Assembly (NCBI RefSeq): GCF_019396345.1
Contig: NZ_JAHKRM010000015.1
Span: 113,642 to 177,641, forward strand
Direction: 5' to 3'
Length of the DNA: 64,000 nucleotides
Origin: Nonomuraea guangzhouensis
Lineage (GTDB): Bacteria; Actinomycetota; Actinomycetes; Streptosporangiales; Streptosporangiaceae
The translations under genes were made by a program, and so were the position numbers. Below the pieces are notes generated by a model. The model worked only from the letters and a program-made list of their open reading frames with translations, had not been told where the DNA came from and made no database searches. This document shows positions 25,384-34,337 of this stretch, in pieces (within the stretch, counting starts at the first letter, position 1; each line of letters opens with the position of its first letter).

Positions 25384-26379
25384 TCACAGGCGCAGGAGGC
25401 GTCCGGCGACGACGAGGGCGACGTCTTCGGACTCGGCGGCGAGGCATTCGTTGAGACGCCCCAGCGCGTCCCTGAACGCCCGCCCGCTGGCCGTCGCGGG
25501 CACCACCCCCATGCCCACCTCGTCCGACACGGCCACGATGCGCCGGCTCGTACCCCGCCACGCCGCCTCCAGCTCATCGCAGCGCCCGTCCACCGGCGCC
25601 CGGTCGCCGTCCCAGGCGCCGTGCTCGTCGAACACCGCCGCCAGCCACGTACCCAGCCCGTCGACCAGCAGCGGCGTCGTGGCCGCGCGGATCGTCCCCG
25701 CCAGGTCGGTGGTCTCCACCGTCGCCCAGTGGGCGGGCCGCCGCTCCCGGTGGGCCCGCACCCGCGCCGCCCACTCGCCGTCCCCTTCGCCACGCGAGCC
25801 GGTGGCGACATAGGTGACGTACGGGTCGGCGGCCAGCCGCAGCTCGGCCTCGGCCGACTTGCCCGACCGGGAACCGCCCAGCAGCAGGGCCCGTCTCGGC
25901 TGCTCTTGAGCGGAGGGCGCGGGGAGGGCGGTGTCGAGCGTCGTTCCGTCCGGTACGCCCTGTACACGCCACAAGGCGAGCCGCCGTGACAGCTCCTCCT
26001 CGGACCTGACCCGGTGGTCCAGCCCGACAGCCACCACCTGGGTACGGTCGGCCACCAGCCCCGCCCGCCGGAGCAGCCCGATCCGCTCGGGCCGATCGAG
26101 CGGATCGACCAGCACGACGTCGTACGGGACGTCCGGGGTCGCCGCCATGTCCTGAGGCGCGTACAGCAGACGGGTGCCGTCAGGACCCTCCAGCCCGTGA
26201 CCGTCGGCGAGGATCTGGTAGCCGCGCGGCACGTCGTCGAACGGGAAGCGCACCAGACCGTCGACCACGAGCTCGAACGGCCGGCGGTGGCCGGCGGGGA
26301 GACCGGCGCACGAGGCGCACGGGCAGCCCGGCTCGGGCCAGCCGGTGGTGGCCGCTGTACCGGCGAGAAAGAGTTTCAC
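25384..26379 (-). CDS. cobU: CobU-type adenosylcobinamide kinase/guanylyltransferase with an extra N-terminal domain
   Basis: A 331-residue protein. Residues about 163-331 are CobU: P-loop LLLGGSRSGKSAEAE, then TYVATGSRGEGD and the VSDEVGMGVVP segment. This enzyme phosphorylates adenosylcobinamide and adds GMP, just before the CobS step. Residues 1-160 start like a metallo-beta-lactamase-fold protein (GTAATTGWPEPGCPCASC) but lack the HxHxDH zinc motif, so that part is probably degenerate or structural. Start GTG 26379. The ABC ATPase gene, with the repeat tract, separates it from cobS. Confidence 0.88.
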   Translation of the reverse strand: MKLFLAGTAATTGWPEPGCPCASCAGLPAGHRRPFELVVDGLVRFPFDDVPRGYQILADGHGLEGPDGTRLLYAPQDMAATPDVPYDVVLVDPLDRPERIGLLRRAGLVADRTQVVAVGLDHRVRSEEELSRRLALWRVQGVPDGTTLDTALPAPSAQEQPRRALLLGGSRSGKSAEAELRLAADPYVTYVATGSRGEGDGEWAARVRAHRERRPAHWATVETTDLAGTIRAATTPLLVDGLGTWLAAVFDEHGAWDGDRAPVDGRCDELEAAWRGTSRRIVAVSDEVGMGVVPATASGRAFRDALGRLNECLAAESEDVALVVAGRLLRL

Positions 26380-26436
26380 TGGGTTGAGCGTACAAAGCCC
26401 ATAGACCCCGGCACCTCCGGCTCGCCGCCCGAACTG

Positions 26437-26553
26437 CGGCTCTGAGCGGGCTGATGGCCTTTGGGATTGGGGTGCGGGGTCGCGGTTTGATCTGGGGCTC
26501 TCAGCGGGTCAGGGAGTTGGGGTGCGGGGGTGGCTCTCGACGGGCTGAGGGCC
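26437..26553. repeat. Degenerate G-rich tandem repeat
   Basis: Three imperfect copies of a unit containing GGCTCTnAGCGGG, two followed by TTGGGGTGCGGGG, lie in the 413-nt gap between cobU and the small gene at 26794. The rest of that gap, to 26793, has no recognisable gene. Confidence 0.55.
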
Positions 26554-26793
26554 CTGGAGGGACGGGGTTCGGGGGCGGCGGTGGGTGGTCACGGTGACGT
26601 CGCCCCGCCGGACGCCCCACAGGCGTGCGGCGTCGGGATCGGGAGCCCGGGCACGGGGTCGTTGGGGGGGGAGAGGGCGGCTCACGGCGTCACACGACAT
26701 GCGCGCGGCATCGATCGAGCTCCAAGCTCGGGAGTAAGGTTCCAGTGCCGTCGGAGGGTGCGTCGGCGAACCCGCGGAGAAGGAGCGTATGGC

Positions 26794-27000
26794 ATGACAT
26801 GGCGGTGGCGTTATGAAAATGCAAATGGTGGTGAGGTAACGGATCGCCCTTTGCCGCGAGAAGTTTTTCCGAGCCAGGCGGACGCGGAGTCCTGGCTTGG
26901 CGAGAACTGGGGTGAGCTGCTGGAATCCGGCGTCGAGCAGGTGGCGCTGCTCGACGAGGACCGGGTCGAATACACGGGATTGTCATTGCGTCCGGAGTGA
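26794..27000 (+). CDS. Conserved small acidic protein of unknown function
   Basis: A 68-residue protein; ATG 26794 follows AGGAG by 8 nt. It begins MTWRWRYENANGGEV and contains FPSQADAESWLGENWGELLE, a pattern I recognise from short conserved actinobacterial proteins of unknown function. It is acidic and soluble. A strong hairpin terminator 16 nt after its stop is shared with the converging aldo/keto reductase gene. Confidence 0.75.
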   Translation: MTWRWRYENANGGEVTDRPLPREVFPSQADAESWLGENWGELLESGVEQVALLDEDRVEYTGLSLRPE

Positions 27001-27015
27001 GGGCAGGAGAAAGGA

Positions 27016-27052
27016 AAAACCCCTTGAGCGTCATTGTCGCTCAAGGGGTTTT
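27016..27052. terminator. Bidirectional terminator
   Basis: A perfect 15-bp inverted repeat (AAAACCCCTTGAGCG and its complement) with a 7-nt loop, ending in four T on either strand, sits between two converging genes. Confidence 0.92.
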
Positions 27053-27066
27053 CGCTGCCCGAGGGG

Positions 27067-28068
27067 TTATGGGCGCTTCGGCGGGCTGGCCGTCTTGGTG
27101 GGGTCACGCTCGATCACCGGGCCGAGAACGGTGTCGATCCGCTCCAGCACGCCGGAGTCGAGCTTGACGCCGACCGCCTTGACGTTGTCGCGCACCTGCT
27201 CGGGGCGGGAGGCGCCGACGATGGCGCTGGCGACGTTCGGGTTCTGCAGCACCCACGCGACCGCCAGCTGAGCCATGGTCAGGCCCAGGTCGGCGGCGAT
27301 CGGCTTGAGCTCCTGTACGCGGCCGAGCACGTCGTCGTTCATGAAGCGGGAGATCATGTCGGCGCCGCCGGCCGTGTCGGTCGCCCTGGAGCCCTCAGGA
27401 AGGGCCTGGCCGGGCACGTACTTGCCGGTCAGTACGCCCTGCGCGATGGGCGACCAGACGATCTGGCTGACGCCCTCGCGCTCGCTGAGCGGCACGATCT
27501 CCGGCTCGATGACCCGCCAGAGCGCCGAGTACTGCGGCTGGTTCGACACGATCCGGTCGAAGCCCATGTCGTCGGCGATCTTCAGCGCCTGGCCGATCTG
27601 GCCGGCCGTCCACTCGCTGACGCCGACGTAGAGGACCTTGCCCTGCCGTACGAGATCGTCGAAGGTCTTGAGCGTCTCCTCCAGCGGCGTCTCATAGTCG
27701 AAGCGGTGCGCCTGGTACAGGTCGACGTAGTCGGTCTGCAGCCGCCGCAGCGACCCGTGGATGGACTCGGTGATGTGCTTGCGGGACAGGCCGCGGTCGT
27801 TCACCCCGGGGCCGGTCGGCCAGTAGACCTTGGTGAAGATCTCCAGCGACTCCCTGCGTACGCCCTTCAGCGCCCTGCCGAGCACCGATTCGGCCTTGGT
27901 GCCGGCATAGACATCGGCGGTGTCGAACGTGGTGATGCCTTCGTCGAGCGCCGCCTGCACACACTGCTTGGCGGCGTCCTCCTCGACCTGGGAGCCATGG
28001 GTGAGCCAGTTGCCGTAGCTGATCTCGCTGACCTTGAGACCGCTGCGACCAAGGGTACGGAATTCCAT
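27067..28068 (-). CDS. Aldo/keto reductase
   Basis: A 333-residue NADPH-dependent oxidoreductase with the TIM-barrel motifs of the family: catalytic Asp49, Tyr54, Lys80 and His121 (DTADVYAGTKAESVLG, IFTKVYWP, DLYQAHRFDYETPLEE) and a C-terminal cofactor segment AIVGASRPEQVRDN. The sequence resembles the potassium-channel beta-subunit-like (AKR6/YghZ) branch. Substrate unknown. It is a single gene, divergent from the membrane SMI1 gene 47 nt away. Confidence 0.92.
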   Translation of the reverse strand: MEFRTLGRSGLKVSEISYGNWLTHGSQVEEDAAKQCVQAALDEGITTFDTADVYAGTKAESVLGRALKGVRRESLEIFTKVYWPTGPGVNDRGLSRKHITESIHGSLRRLQTDYVDLYQAHRFDYETPLEETLKTFDDLVRQGKVLYVGVSEWTAGQIGQALKIADDMGFDRIVSNQPQYSALWRVIEPEIVPLSEREGVSQIVWSPIAQGVLTGKYVPGQALPEGSRATDTAGGADMISRFMNDDVLGRVQELKPIAADLGLTMAQLAVAWVLQNPNVASAIVGASRPEQVRDNVKAVGVKLDSGVLERIDTVLGPVIERDPTKTASPPKRP

Positions 28069-28115
28069 AGATCCGACCTTAGGCGGTCATATGGGGTGAT
28101 CTATTTCGGGATAGG

Positions 28116-29096
28116 GTGCGCGACGTGCTGAAGCTCGTACGGATGGCGCTGACCGCGGCCATCCTGACCGCGATCGCGGTACGGCTGCGCCGCCGAGCCC
28201 ATAGGACGGAGACGGAACCGGAGCCGACCGGCCCCGAGCCCCTCCAGGGGCGCTCGACCAGGGCGGATCTGGCCCGTTACGCGGGGCGCGGGAGGTCCAG
28301 GCCGGTGGTGGCGCTGTTCGGAGTGGGCGCGCTGATCGCGGTCGTCTTCGGGGTGTTCGTCCTCATGGGCATGCCGATCCACGACCGGGAGGAGGACCCT
28401 CTCGGAGAGATGTTCCGCGACTCAGGGAGGCAGCCGGCCATGACGGCCGGCCCCGAGCCCACTCCCGACTACGTGTCCTGGACGCCTCCGCCCGTCGTAC
28501 CCGATCCGGCCTGTCACCCCGAGCGGCGCCCGGTCACCGTGCGGCCGCTTGACCCGCAGGTGAGGCGCGCGGTCGACCGGCAGTGGCGGCGCATCGAACG
28601 GTGGCTGAAGGCCAAGGCGCCCAGGACGTACGCGACGCTGGGCCGTCCGGGCCGGGCCAGGACGATCGCCGTCGCCGAGTCCCAGATGGGGATCGACTTC
28701 CCCGACAGCCTGCGCGCCTCGCTGCTGCGTCACAACGGCGCGAAGGGCTTCGGCCCCGGGTACGGTTCGCAGCTGTCGACCAGGCAGATCCGCGACGCCT
28801 GGCGGCAGATGTGCCAGGAGGACCCCACCAACCTGGGGCCCGAGCCCGGGGCGGAGTTCTCCGGCGTGCTGATCCCGTTCCAGGACCGCTATGACGAGGG
28901 CTACGGCCTGATCGACTCGGAAACAGGATCCCTGTCGTGGGACGTGGCGCAGGAGGGCATGCTGAGCACGTCGGACCTGCCCTCCTATGACGCGCTGCTG
29001 CGCGCCACCGCCGACGCCCTGGAGCAGGGCGGGACGGTCGACGGCACACGGCCGCGCGTGGTGCGCGGAACACTGCGCTGGGAGCGGGCCGGCTGA
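28116..29096 (+). CDS. Membrane-anchored SMI1/KNR4-domain protein
   Basis: A 326-residue protein starting at GTG 28116. A short N-terminal hydrophobic stretch is followed by a clear membrane helix at about residues 67-88 (ALFGVGALIAVVFGVFVLMG). The C-terminal 200 residues contain an SMI1/KNR4-type fold: an AVAESQMGIDFPDSLRASLL segment, then RHNGAKGF and a later FQDRYDEGYGLIDSETGS. In bacteria such domains are often immunity proteins or protein-interaction modules. No toxin gene is next to it. It converges on the DUF3043 gene. Confidence 0.75.
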   Translation: MRDVLKLVRMALTAAILTAIAVRLRRRAHRTETEPEPTGPEPLQGRSTRADLARYAGRGRSRPVVALFGVGALIAVVFGVFVLMGMPIHDREEDPLGEMFRDSGRQPAMTAGPEPTPDYVSWTPPPVVPDPACHPERRPVTVRPLDPQVRRAVDRQWRRIERWLKAKAPRTYATLGRPGRARTIAVAESQMGIDFPDSLRASLLRHNGAKGFGPGYGSQLSTRQIRDAWRQMCQEDPTNLGPEPGAEFSGVLIPFQDRYDEGYGLIDSETGSLSWDVAQEGMLSTSDLPSYDALLRATADALEQGGTVDGTRPRVVRGTLRWERAG

Positions 29097-29103
29097 GACG
29101 GCG

Positions 29104-29715
29104 TCACTTCTTCGGCGGCACCGGCTTGCCGCCCGGCAGCACCGCGGGCGGCGGGAAGCGCAGCTTGCGGATCTGCAGGGCCCGCATCGCGGCGTAGAAG
29201 CCGACGCCACGCAGGCTCTCCTTGGGATGCTTCTCCGCCACCAGCTTCTTGACCCGCCAGGCCACGAAGATCGAGGTGAAGAGCACGCCGATCATCATGA
29301 TCGGCCAGCCGATCGTGATCACGTAGCCCAGCACCAGCGGCCTGATGTCGGCCGGCCACGGGATCCAGGTCGCCAGCAGGATCACCAGCGAGAACGGCAG
29401 GAAGTACTGGCTCGGCAGCCGCCGCGAGTCGACCCAGTCGCGCGCGAACTTACGCGCCGGGCCCTTGTCGCGGGCCGGGAAGTAGCGCTCGTCGCCCGCG
29501 AGCATGCCCTGCCGGGCCCGCTCACGCTCGGAGTTCTGTTTGGCCTTGGCCTGCCGATAGGCCTCTTTGCGGTCCTTGGGCGCGGTGACCGGCTGGCGCC
29601 GTCTGCCTTCCGCGTCCCGGCGCTTGGGTGTGGGACGACCCTTGCCCTGGGGCTTAGGATCGTCAATGGGGACGGGGGTGTCGTCCACGGAGGTTTGGGA
29701 ACGGCGTCGCAACAC
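29104..29715 (-). CDS. DUF3043 membrane protein
   Basis: A 203-residue protein with a charged N-terminal tail of about 100 residues rich in Lys/Arg, the conserved block YRQAKAKQNSERERARQGML, then GDERYFPARDKGPARKFARD, and two membrane helices (QYFLPFSLVILLATWIPWP and YVITIGWPIMMIGVLFTSIF). This matches DUF3043, an actinobacterial family of unknown function. Divergent from the pspA operon. Confidence 0.88.
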   Translation of the reverse strand: MLRRRSQTSVDDTPVPIDDPKPQGKGRPTPKRRDAEGRRRQPVTAPKDRKEAYRQAKAKQNSERERARQGMLAGDERYFPARDKGPARKFARDWVDSRRLPSQYFLPFSLVILLATWIPWPADIRPLVLGYVITIGWPIMMIGVLFTSIFVAWRVKKLVAEKHPKESLRGVGFYAAMRALQIRKLRFPPPAVLPGGKPVPPKK

Positions 29716-29841
29716 AACGTCAACCCTACCTGGACGGCAACTTAGTGACGCCCCCGTGCGTTATGCGTAGGGTAATCCCAAGGCGGCTGCGCTGCACTGG
29801 GTGAACACCAGCACGACCTAAGAAGGGGACGGCCGACGCGC

Positions 29842-30654
29842 ATGAGCGTGATGAAGAGACTTTCGATGATCTTCAAGTCCAAGGCCAACAAGGCCCTGGA
29901 CAAAATGGAGGATCCGCGCGAGACCCTCGACTACTCCTATCAGCGGCAGCTCGAGTTGCTGCAGAAGGTACGCCGGGGCGTGGCGGACGTCGCCACCTCG
30001 CGCAAGCGCGTGGAGCTGCAGGTCAACGGTCTCGAACAGCAGGCCAGGCGTTATGAGGAGCAGGGCCGCAAGGCGCTGTCCGTCGGGCGCGAGGACCTGG
30101 CCCGTGAGGCCCTGCAGCGTCGGTCCAATCTGCAGTCGCAGATGGCCGACCTGAAGATCCAGCATGACAACCTGCAGGCCGAGGAGGAGAAGCTCACCAC
30201 GGCTTCCCAGCGGCTGCAGGCCAAGGTCGACTCCTTCCGTACGAAGAAGGAGACGATCAAGGCGACCTATACCGCGGCCGAGGCGCAGACGCGCATCAAT
30301 GAGGCCTTCTCCGGCATCTCCGAGGAGATGGGCGACGTCGGTCTCGCGATCCAGCGGGCCGAGGACAAGACCGCGCAGATGCAGGCCCGCGCCGGCGCCA
30401 TCGACGAGCTGCTGGCCAGCGGCGCGCTCGATGACTACAGCGGCACCCGCGGCGACGACATCCAGATGGAGCTCGACCGCATGGGCGGCGGCATGGACGT
30501 GGAGCTGGAGCTGGCCCGGATGAAGGCCGAGCTCGGCCAGGGTCCCGCGCCGAAGAGCGCCATCGAGCCGGGTCAGGGTGGCCAGCAGGCCGCGCCGCAG
30601 CAGCAGCCTCAGTCGCAGACGCAGCAGTTGCGCCAGCCTGGGGAGGGCGCATGA
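29842..30654 (+). CDS. pspA: PspA/IM30-family envelope stress protein
   Basis: A 270-residue coiled-coil protein. Residues 1-220 have the PspA/IM30 pattern (MKRLSMIFKSKANKALDKME, then ETLDYSYQRQLELLQ), which binds the inner face of the membrane and stabilises it under stress. The Gln/Pro-rich C-terminal 40 residues are not conserved. First gene of an apparent operon with pspAA, htpX and pspAB; its TGA overlaps the next ATG by 4 nt. The 126-nt upstream gap probably holds the promoter (TAGGGT near 29768 is a possible -10). Confidence 0.93.
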   Translation: MSVMKRLSMIFKSKANKALDKMEDPRETLDYSYQRQLELLQKVRRGVADVATSRKRVELQVNGLEQQARRYEEQGRKALSVGREDLAREALQRRSNLQSQMADLKIQHDNLQAEEEKLTTASQRLQAKVDSFRTKKETIKATYTAAEAQTRINEAFSGISEEMGDVGLAIQRAEDKTAQMQARAGAIDELLASGALDDYSGTRGDDIQMELDRMGGGMDVELELARMKAELGQGPAPKSAIEPGQGGQQAAPQQQPQSQTQQLRQPGEGA

Positions 30655-30929
30655 TCGTCAGAATCATGGGCGAGGGGCAGGTCGAGATCTCGGCCGAGGA
30701 CATCGCGGTGCTGAACGAGCTCGACAGCGAGCTCGAGTCGGCCATCGAGTCCGGCGACGAGGCGAGCTTCCGGGTCAAGCTGCACGCCCTGCTCGACAAG
30801 GTTCGCCACGTGGGCAAGTCGCTTCCCGACGACAGCCTTGAGCCGTCAGAGCTGATCCTTCCCCCCGCGGACGCCTCGATCGAGGAGGTCCGGGAGATGC
30901 TGGGCGACCAGGGTCTCATCCCGGGCTAG
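30651..30929 (+). CDS. PspA-associated protein PspAA
   Basis: A 92-residue acidic protein (MIVRIMGEGQVEISAEDIAV, then LNELDSELESAIESGDE) that matches the PspAA family always found after pspA in actinobacteria. Its start overlaps the pspA stop, indicating coupled translation. It probably binds PspA or modulates its assembly; this is inference from context. Confidence 0.88.
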   Translation: MIVRIMGEGQVEISAEDIAVLNELDSELESAIESGDEASFRVKLHALLDKVRHVGKSLPDDSLEPSELILPPADASIEEVREMLGDQGLIPG

Positions 30930-30931
30930 TC

Positions 30932-31831
30932 GTGAGCAGCACGCGGTTCGCGCCCGACCGCGGCCTGACCAGCCGCATGGTCGTGACGATGTTCCTGCTC
31001 GGGCTACTCTACGTGGCCTTCATGGGCATCCTCATCGCCGTGGGCGTACAGGCTCTGGTCGTGCTGGTGTTCGCCGGGGGCCTGCTGCTCGTGCAGTACT
31101 TCCTGTCCGATCGCATCGCGCTGTTCGCGATGCACGGTCGCGAGGTCTCACCGCAAGAGGCTCCCGAGCTGCACGGCATGGTCGACCGGCTGTGCGCGAT
31201 GGCCGACATGCCCAAGCCGCGGGTGGCGATAGCGGATTCCGATGTCCCCAACGCCTTCGCCACCGGCCGCAACCAGCAGAACTCCGTCCTCTGCGTGACG
31301 ACCGGCATCCTGCGCCGTCTGGAGCCCCAGGAGCTGGAGGGCGTGCTGGCACACGAGCTGTCGCACGTCGCCCACCGCGACGTCGCGGTCATGACGATCG
31401 CCTCGTTCCTCGGCATCGTCGCCGGGTTGATGACCAGGTTCGCCCTGTACACCGGGCTGGGCCGCAGCCGCGACAACAACGGCGGCGTGCCGATCGGGCT
31501 GATCGTCATGCTGGTCTCGATCGTCGTGTACGCGATCAGCTTCCTGCTCACCCGCGCCCTGTCGCGCTACCGCGAACTGGCCGCGGACCGGGCCGGCGCG
31601 CTGCTCACCCAGCGGCCCTCGGCCCTGGCCAGCGCGTTGACCAAGGTCACCGGCGACATGGCCAGGATCCCCAACCGCGACCTGCGCGAGGCGGCGCCGT
31701 TCAACGCCTTCTACTTCGCCCCCGCGCTGGCCAAGGGCACCTCCATCGCCAATCTGTTCTCCACCCACCCACCGCTGGAGCGCCGCCTGGAGCAACTGGC
31801 CAGGATCTCCGCCCAGCTCGGAAGGGGCTAA
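30932..31831 (+). CDS. htpX: HtpX-type membrane zinc metalloprotease (M48)
   Basis: A 299-residue membrane protease starting at GTG 30932, two nt after pspAA. Two N-terminal helices (VVTMFLLGLLYVAFMGILIA and the next), then the zinc motif HELSH in GVLAHELSHVAHRDVAV with the third ligand Glu in YRELAADRAGALLT, plus two more helices between. HtpX removes damaged membrane proteins. Placement inside the psp operon fits an envelope-quality role. Confidence 0.92.
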   Translation: MSSTRFAPDRGLTSRMVVTMFLLGLLYVAFMGILIAVGVQALVVLVFAGGLLLVQYFLSDRIALFAMHGREVSPQEAPELHGMVDRLCAMADMPKPRVAIADSDVPNAFATGRNQQNSVLCVTTGILRRLEPQELEGVLAHELSHVAHRDVAVMTIASFLGIVAGLMTRFALYTGLGRSRDNNGGVPIGLIVMLVSIVVYAISFLLTRALSRYRELAADRAGALLTQRPSALASALTKVTGDMARIPNRDLREAAPFNAFYFAPALAKGTSIANLFSTHPPLERRLEQLARISAQLGRG

Positions 31832-31837
31832 AACCGC

Positions 31838-32395
31838 ATGGGCTGGCTCGACACCCTGCTAGGCCGGTCGAAGCCGGTACAACCCAACCTCGACGCGCTG
31901 TTCGCGCTGCCGTCCGCGGCGGTGACGCTGCAGGCCGCCACCGGTCTCGTCCCCACCGGTCTCGGCTCGGTGTGCTTCCGCGCGGCGGAGGGCGGCGCGT
32001 TCGCCACGCTCGAACGCGACGTGCACGAACTCCTCGGCGACCGCGTCGACAAGTCGTCCGACAGCTACGGCTACACCTGGCTCCTGGTACGCCGTTCGCC
32101 CGACGACATCAGTGACCTGGTCACCGAGCTCCACGCGGTCAATTCCACCATGGAGGGCGCCGGGTTCGGCCCCTCGCTGCTCTGCTCGCTGGTGTCGTTC
32201 ACCGACCCCGACGGCCGGCGGCTGGCGATCGTCTACCTGTACAAACGAGGCACGTTCTACCCCTTCGCGCCCCTGTCCGGCCAGCACCGCGACAACGCGC
32301 TGGAACTCCAGGCAAGGGGCGCCCTGGAAGGCGAGCTGCCGTTGGAACAGGACCTCAGCCGCTGGTTCCCGGTATGGAGCGCCCCCGGGCTCTGA
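31838..32395 (+). CDS. PspA-associated protein PspAB
   Basis: A 185-residue soluble protein (MGWLDTLLGRSKPVQPNLDA, later LELQARGALEGELPLEQDLS) matching the PspAB family that accompanies PspA and HtpX. It starts 6 nt after htpX and ends the operon. Function is not known. Confidence 0.85.
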   Translation: MGWLDTLLGRSKPVQPNLDALFALPSAAVTLQAATGLVPTGLGSVCFRAAEGGAFATLERDVHELLGDRVDKSSDSYGYTWLLVRRSPDDISDLVTELHAVNSTMEGAGFGPSLLCSLVSFTDPDGRRLAIVYLYKRGTFYPFAPLSGQHRDNALELQARGALEGELPLEQDLSRWFPVWSAPGL

Positions 32396-32420
32396 TCGCA
32401 CCGGGTGATCTAATGATCAC

Positions 32421-33842
32421 GTGGAGCGAAGACTGCTGGTGCTCGCGGCCACCGCGTTCGTCGTGGCGGCCGTGCTGTACAGCGCGTGGATGCCCGGTCA
32501 GTTCACCAGCCCGCTGGTCGACAGGACCGACGGCCTGGTCGGCGAGTTGGCGGCGCGCGACCAGCCGTCTACGCGCCTGTTCAGGACCAGCGACGTGCTG
32601 TCGGGCCTGGCGATCGTGCTCGGCGTGGCGGTGACGTACCGGGTGCGGCGCGAGTGGTCCGGCTGGCTCGCGCTGGCGGCGTTCGGCGTCCTCGTGATCG
32701 GCGGCGGGCTGTTCCCGCTCGACTGCGCCGCACTGGGCGATCCGGTCTGCGAGCTCACCCCGCTGTCCCTCTCCCACCACGTCCACACGGTGACCGGCGT
32801 CCTGGCCACGGTCGCCTTGCTGGCCGCGATGGCCCTGCTGAGCCGGTGCTGGAACGCGTACGGCGCCTGGCTCATCACCGGCGCCACCCTCGGCGTCACC
32901 GCGCTGACACTGGCGGCCATCGCGGGCGGTTACCTGGCGGGGGTGGCGCAGCGGGCGCAGGCGACGCTCACAGCGATGTGGCTCGTGTACGTCGCACTCC
33001 GGCTGCTGGTGGCCGATGACCCGGTCGACGGCGGCCCGGTTTCGGGTGTTCTGTTCCCGGGGGGTTCGGGGGCGCACGTGGTCGTTCAGGGGGAGGGGCC
33101 GGTGGTGCTCATCAGCGCGGGGCTGGGCGGCGCGTGGTTCCACTGGGATCGGGTGGCCGCCGAGCTGGCGCGTAGCCATCAGGTGGTCCGCTTCGACCGG
33201 CCCGGTCTGGGCCGCAGCCCCGCCTCGCCGGCCCCGCCCACTCTGTACGGCGAGGCCGCCCGCCTGGCCGCCCTGGCCCCCGCCCATCCCGGACAGGTCA
33301 TCGTGGTCGCCCACTCGGTGGCCGCCTGGCACGCGGAGGCGTTCGTCCGGCTGCATCCGATGTGCGTGTCCCGGCTGGTGCTCGTCGACCCGAGCCGCGA
33401 CGACCGCCGCCGGCGCGCCTCGTCGTTCGGCAAGGCGGTCGGCCCGTGGCTGCCCGCGCTGGGCGGCGCGTGGGGGGCGACCGCGCTCGCCCTGCTGGCG
33501 GGGCCGGCCGTCCATCGGCTGGTCAGGGGCTTGCCGGACCACGGGCGCGCGTACCGTACCGGGCGGGTGCTCGCCGCGGCGGTGGGGGAGTGGCTCGCCC
33601 GCCACGACATGGCCGCCGACCTGCGCCGCGTCAGAGCCCGGCACGCCTTCCCCGACGTGCCTGTGACGGTGATCAGCTCGCGCGGGAGGGCACGCATCCA
33701 GAAGCGGCTGGCCGCCGAGCTGAACGCCGACCTCGTCCACCTGACCGCCTCGGCCCGCCGAATCCACCTCGCCGCCACCGCCCCGATCGCCGACGCCGTC
33801 CGCCGCCTGCGCCGCGATCGCGAACCCGGCTCCCCTGGCTAG
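32421..33842 (+). CDS. DUF998-like membrane domain fused to an alpha/beta hydrolase
   Basis: A 473-residue protein. Residues 1-200 form six hydrophobic helices resembling DUF998 (LFRTSDVLSGLAIVLGVAV, then GGGLFPLDCAA and SLSHHVHTVTGVLATVALL). Residues about 215-465 are an alpha/beta hydrolase: oxyanion region SAGLGGAWFHWD, then FDRPGLGRSPA, the nucleophile elbow VVAHSVAAW (Ser without the second Gly), LVLVDPSR and a late His in SARRIHLA. It probably hydrolyses a lipid- or membrane-associated ester. Start at GTG 32421 lacks a good ribosome-binding site. It follows pspAB by 25 nt but need not belong to that operon. Confidence 0.75.
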   Translation: MERRLLVLAATAFVVAAVLYSAWMPGQFTSPLVDRTDGLVGELAARDQPSTRLFRTSDVLSGLAIVLGVAVTYRVRREWSGWLALAAFGVLVIGGGLFPLDCAALGDPVCELTPLSLSHHVHTVTGVLATVALLAAMALLSRCWNAYGAWLITGATLGVTALTLAAIAGGYLAGVAQRAQATLTAMWLVYVALRLLVADDPVDGGPVSGVLFPGGSGAHVVVQGEGPVVLISAGLGGAWFHWDRVAAELARSHQVVRFDRPGLGRSPASPAPPTLYGEAARLAALAPAHPGQVIVVAHSVAAWHAEAFVRLHPMCVSRLVLVDPSRDDRRRRASSFGKAVGPWLPALGGAWGATALALLAGPAVHRLVRGLPDHGRAYRTGRVLAAAVGEWLARHDMAADLRRVRARHAFPDVPVTVISSRGRARIQKRLAAELNADLVHLTASARRIHLAATAPIADAVRRLRRDREPGSPG

Positions 33843-34337
33843 CCGCCCGGCCGCCGGGCAATCTGTCCGGGTGCCATGCGACCGCCATCGTCAGCCCACT
33901 TGGCCGCCATCCTCCTGACCGGCTGTCCACCTGGCAGGGCTGGTCGCCCGACAGGGCCGATCACCCGGATCGGCCGTATGGCCACCGCCCGGCTCCCTGA
34001 ACCGGCAGGCCACCCATCGCTCTTTCCGAGCTCGGCCCGGTCGAGGGCAGGGCCTGGGCAGTCGGCCAGGCGGTCGATTGGGCAGCCGGCGAACGGCCTG
34101 GCGGCCGGAAGCCAGGGGCGGGCCGGCCGGAACCGGGAGCAGGCCGGGCCGTGGCGCCCGGCTGCGCGTCCTGGCAGCCAGGGGTGGAGTCGGCAGGGAA
34201 GGCCGATCGTTGGTGGGTGCTCAACCGCTCGGGTTGCTGGGCGAGGTGTTTCAGGAGGTGCGTGCGCTGATGGGCTGACGGGGAGCGCCGCAACCCACCA
34301 GAATGGCGGAAAAGACGCCATATATGGGAGTTGCACA
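33843..34337. other. 495-nt intergenic region without recognised gene
   Basis: No frame here shows a family pattern or a codon bias like the neighbours. It contains a small inverted repeat, GCCGATC-acccg-GATCGGC (33956-33974), and a G/A-rich stretch; the promoter of the kinase gene probably lies near 34290-34330, where A/T content rises. Confidence 0.5.

Noticed and set aside
33843..34337. Possible small genes in the gap before the first kinase
   Set aside because: Open frames exist on both strands but have no start signals, family motifs or matching codon bias.
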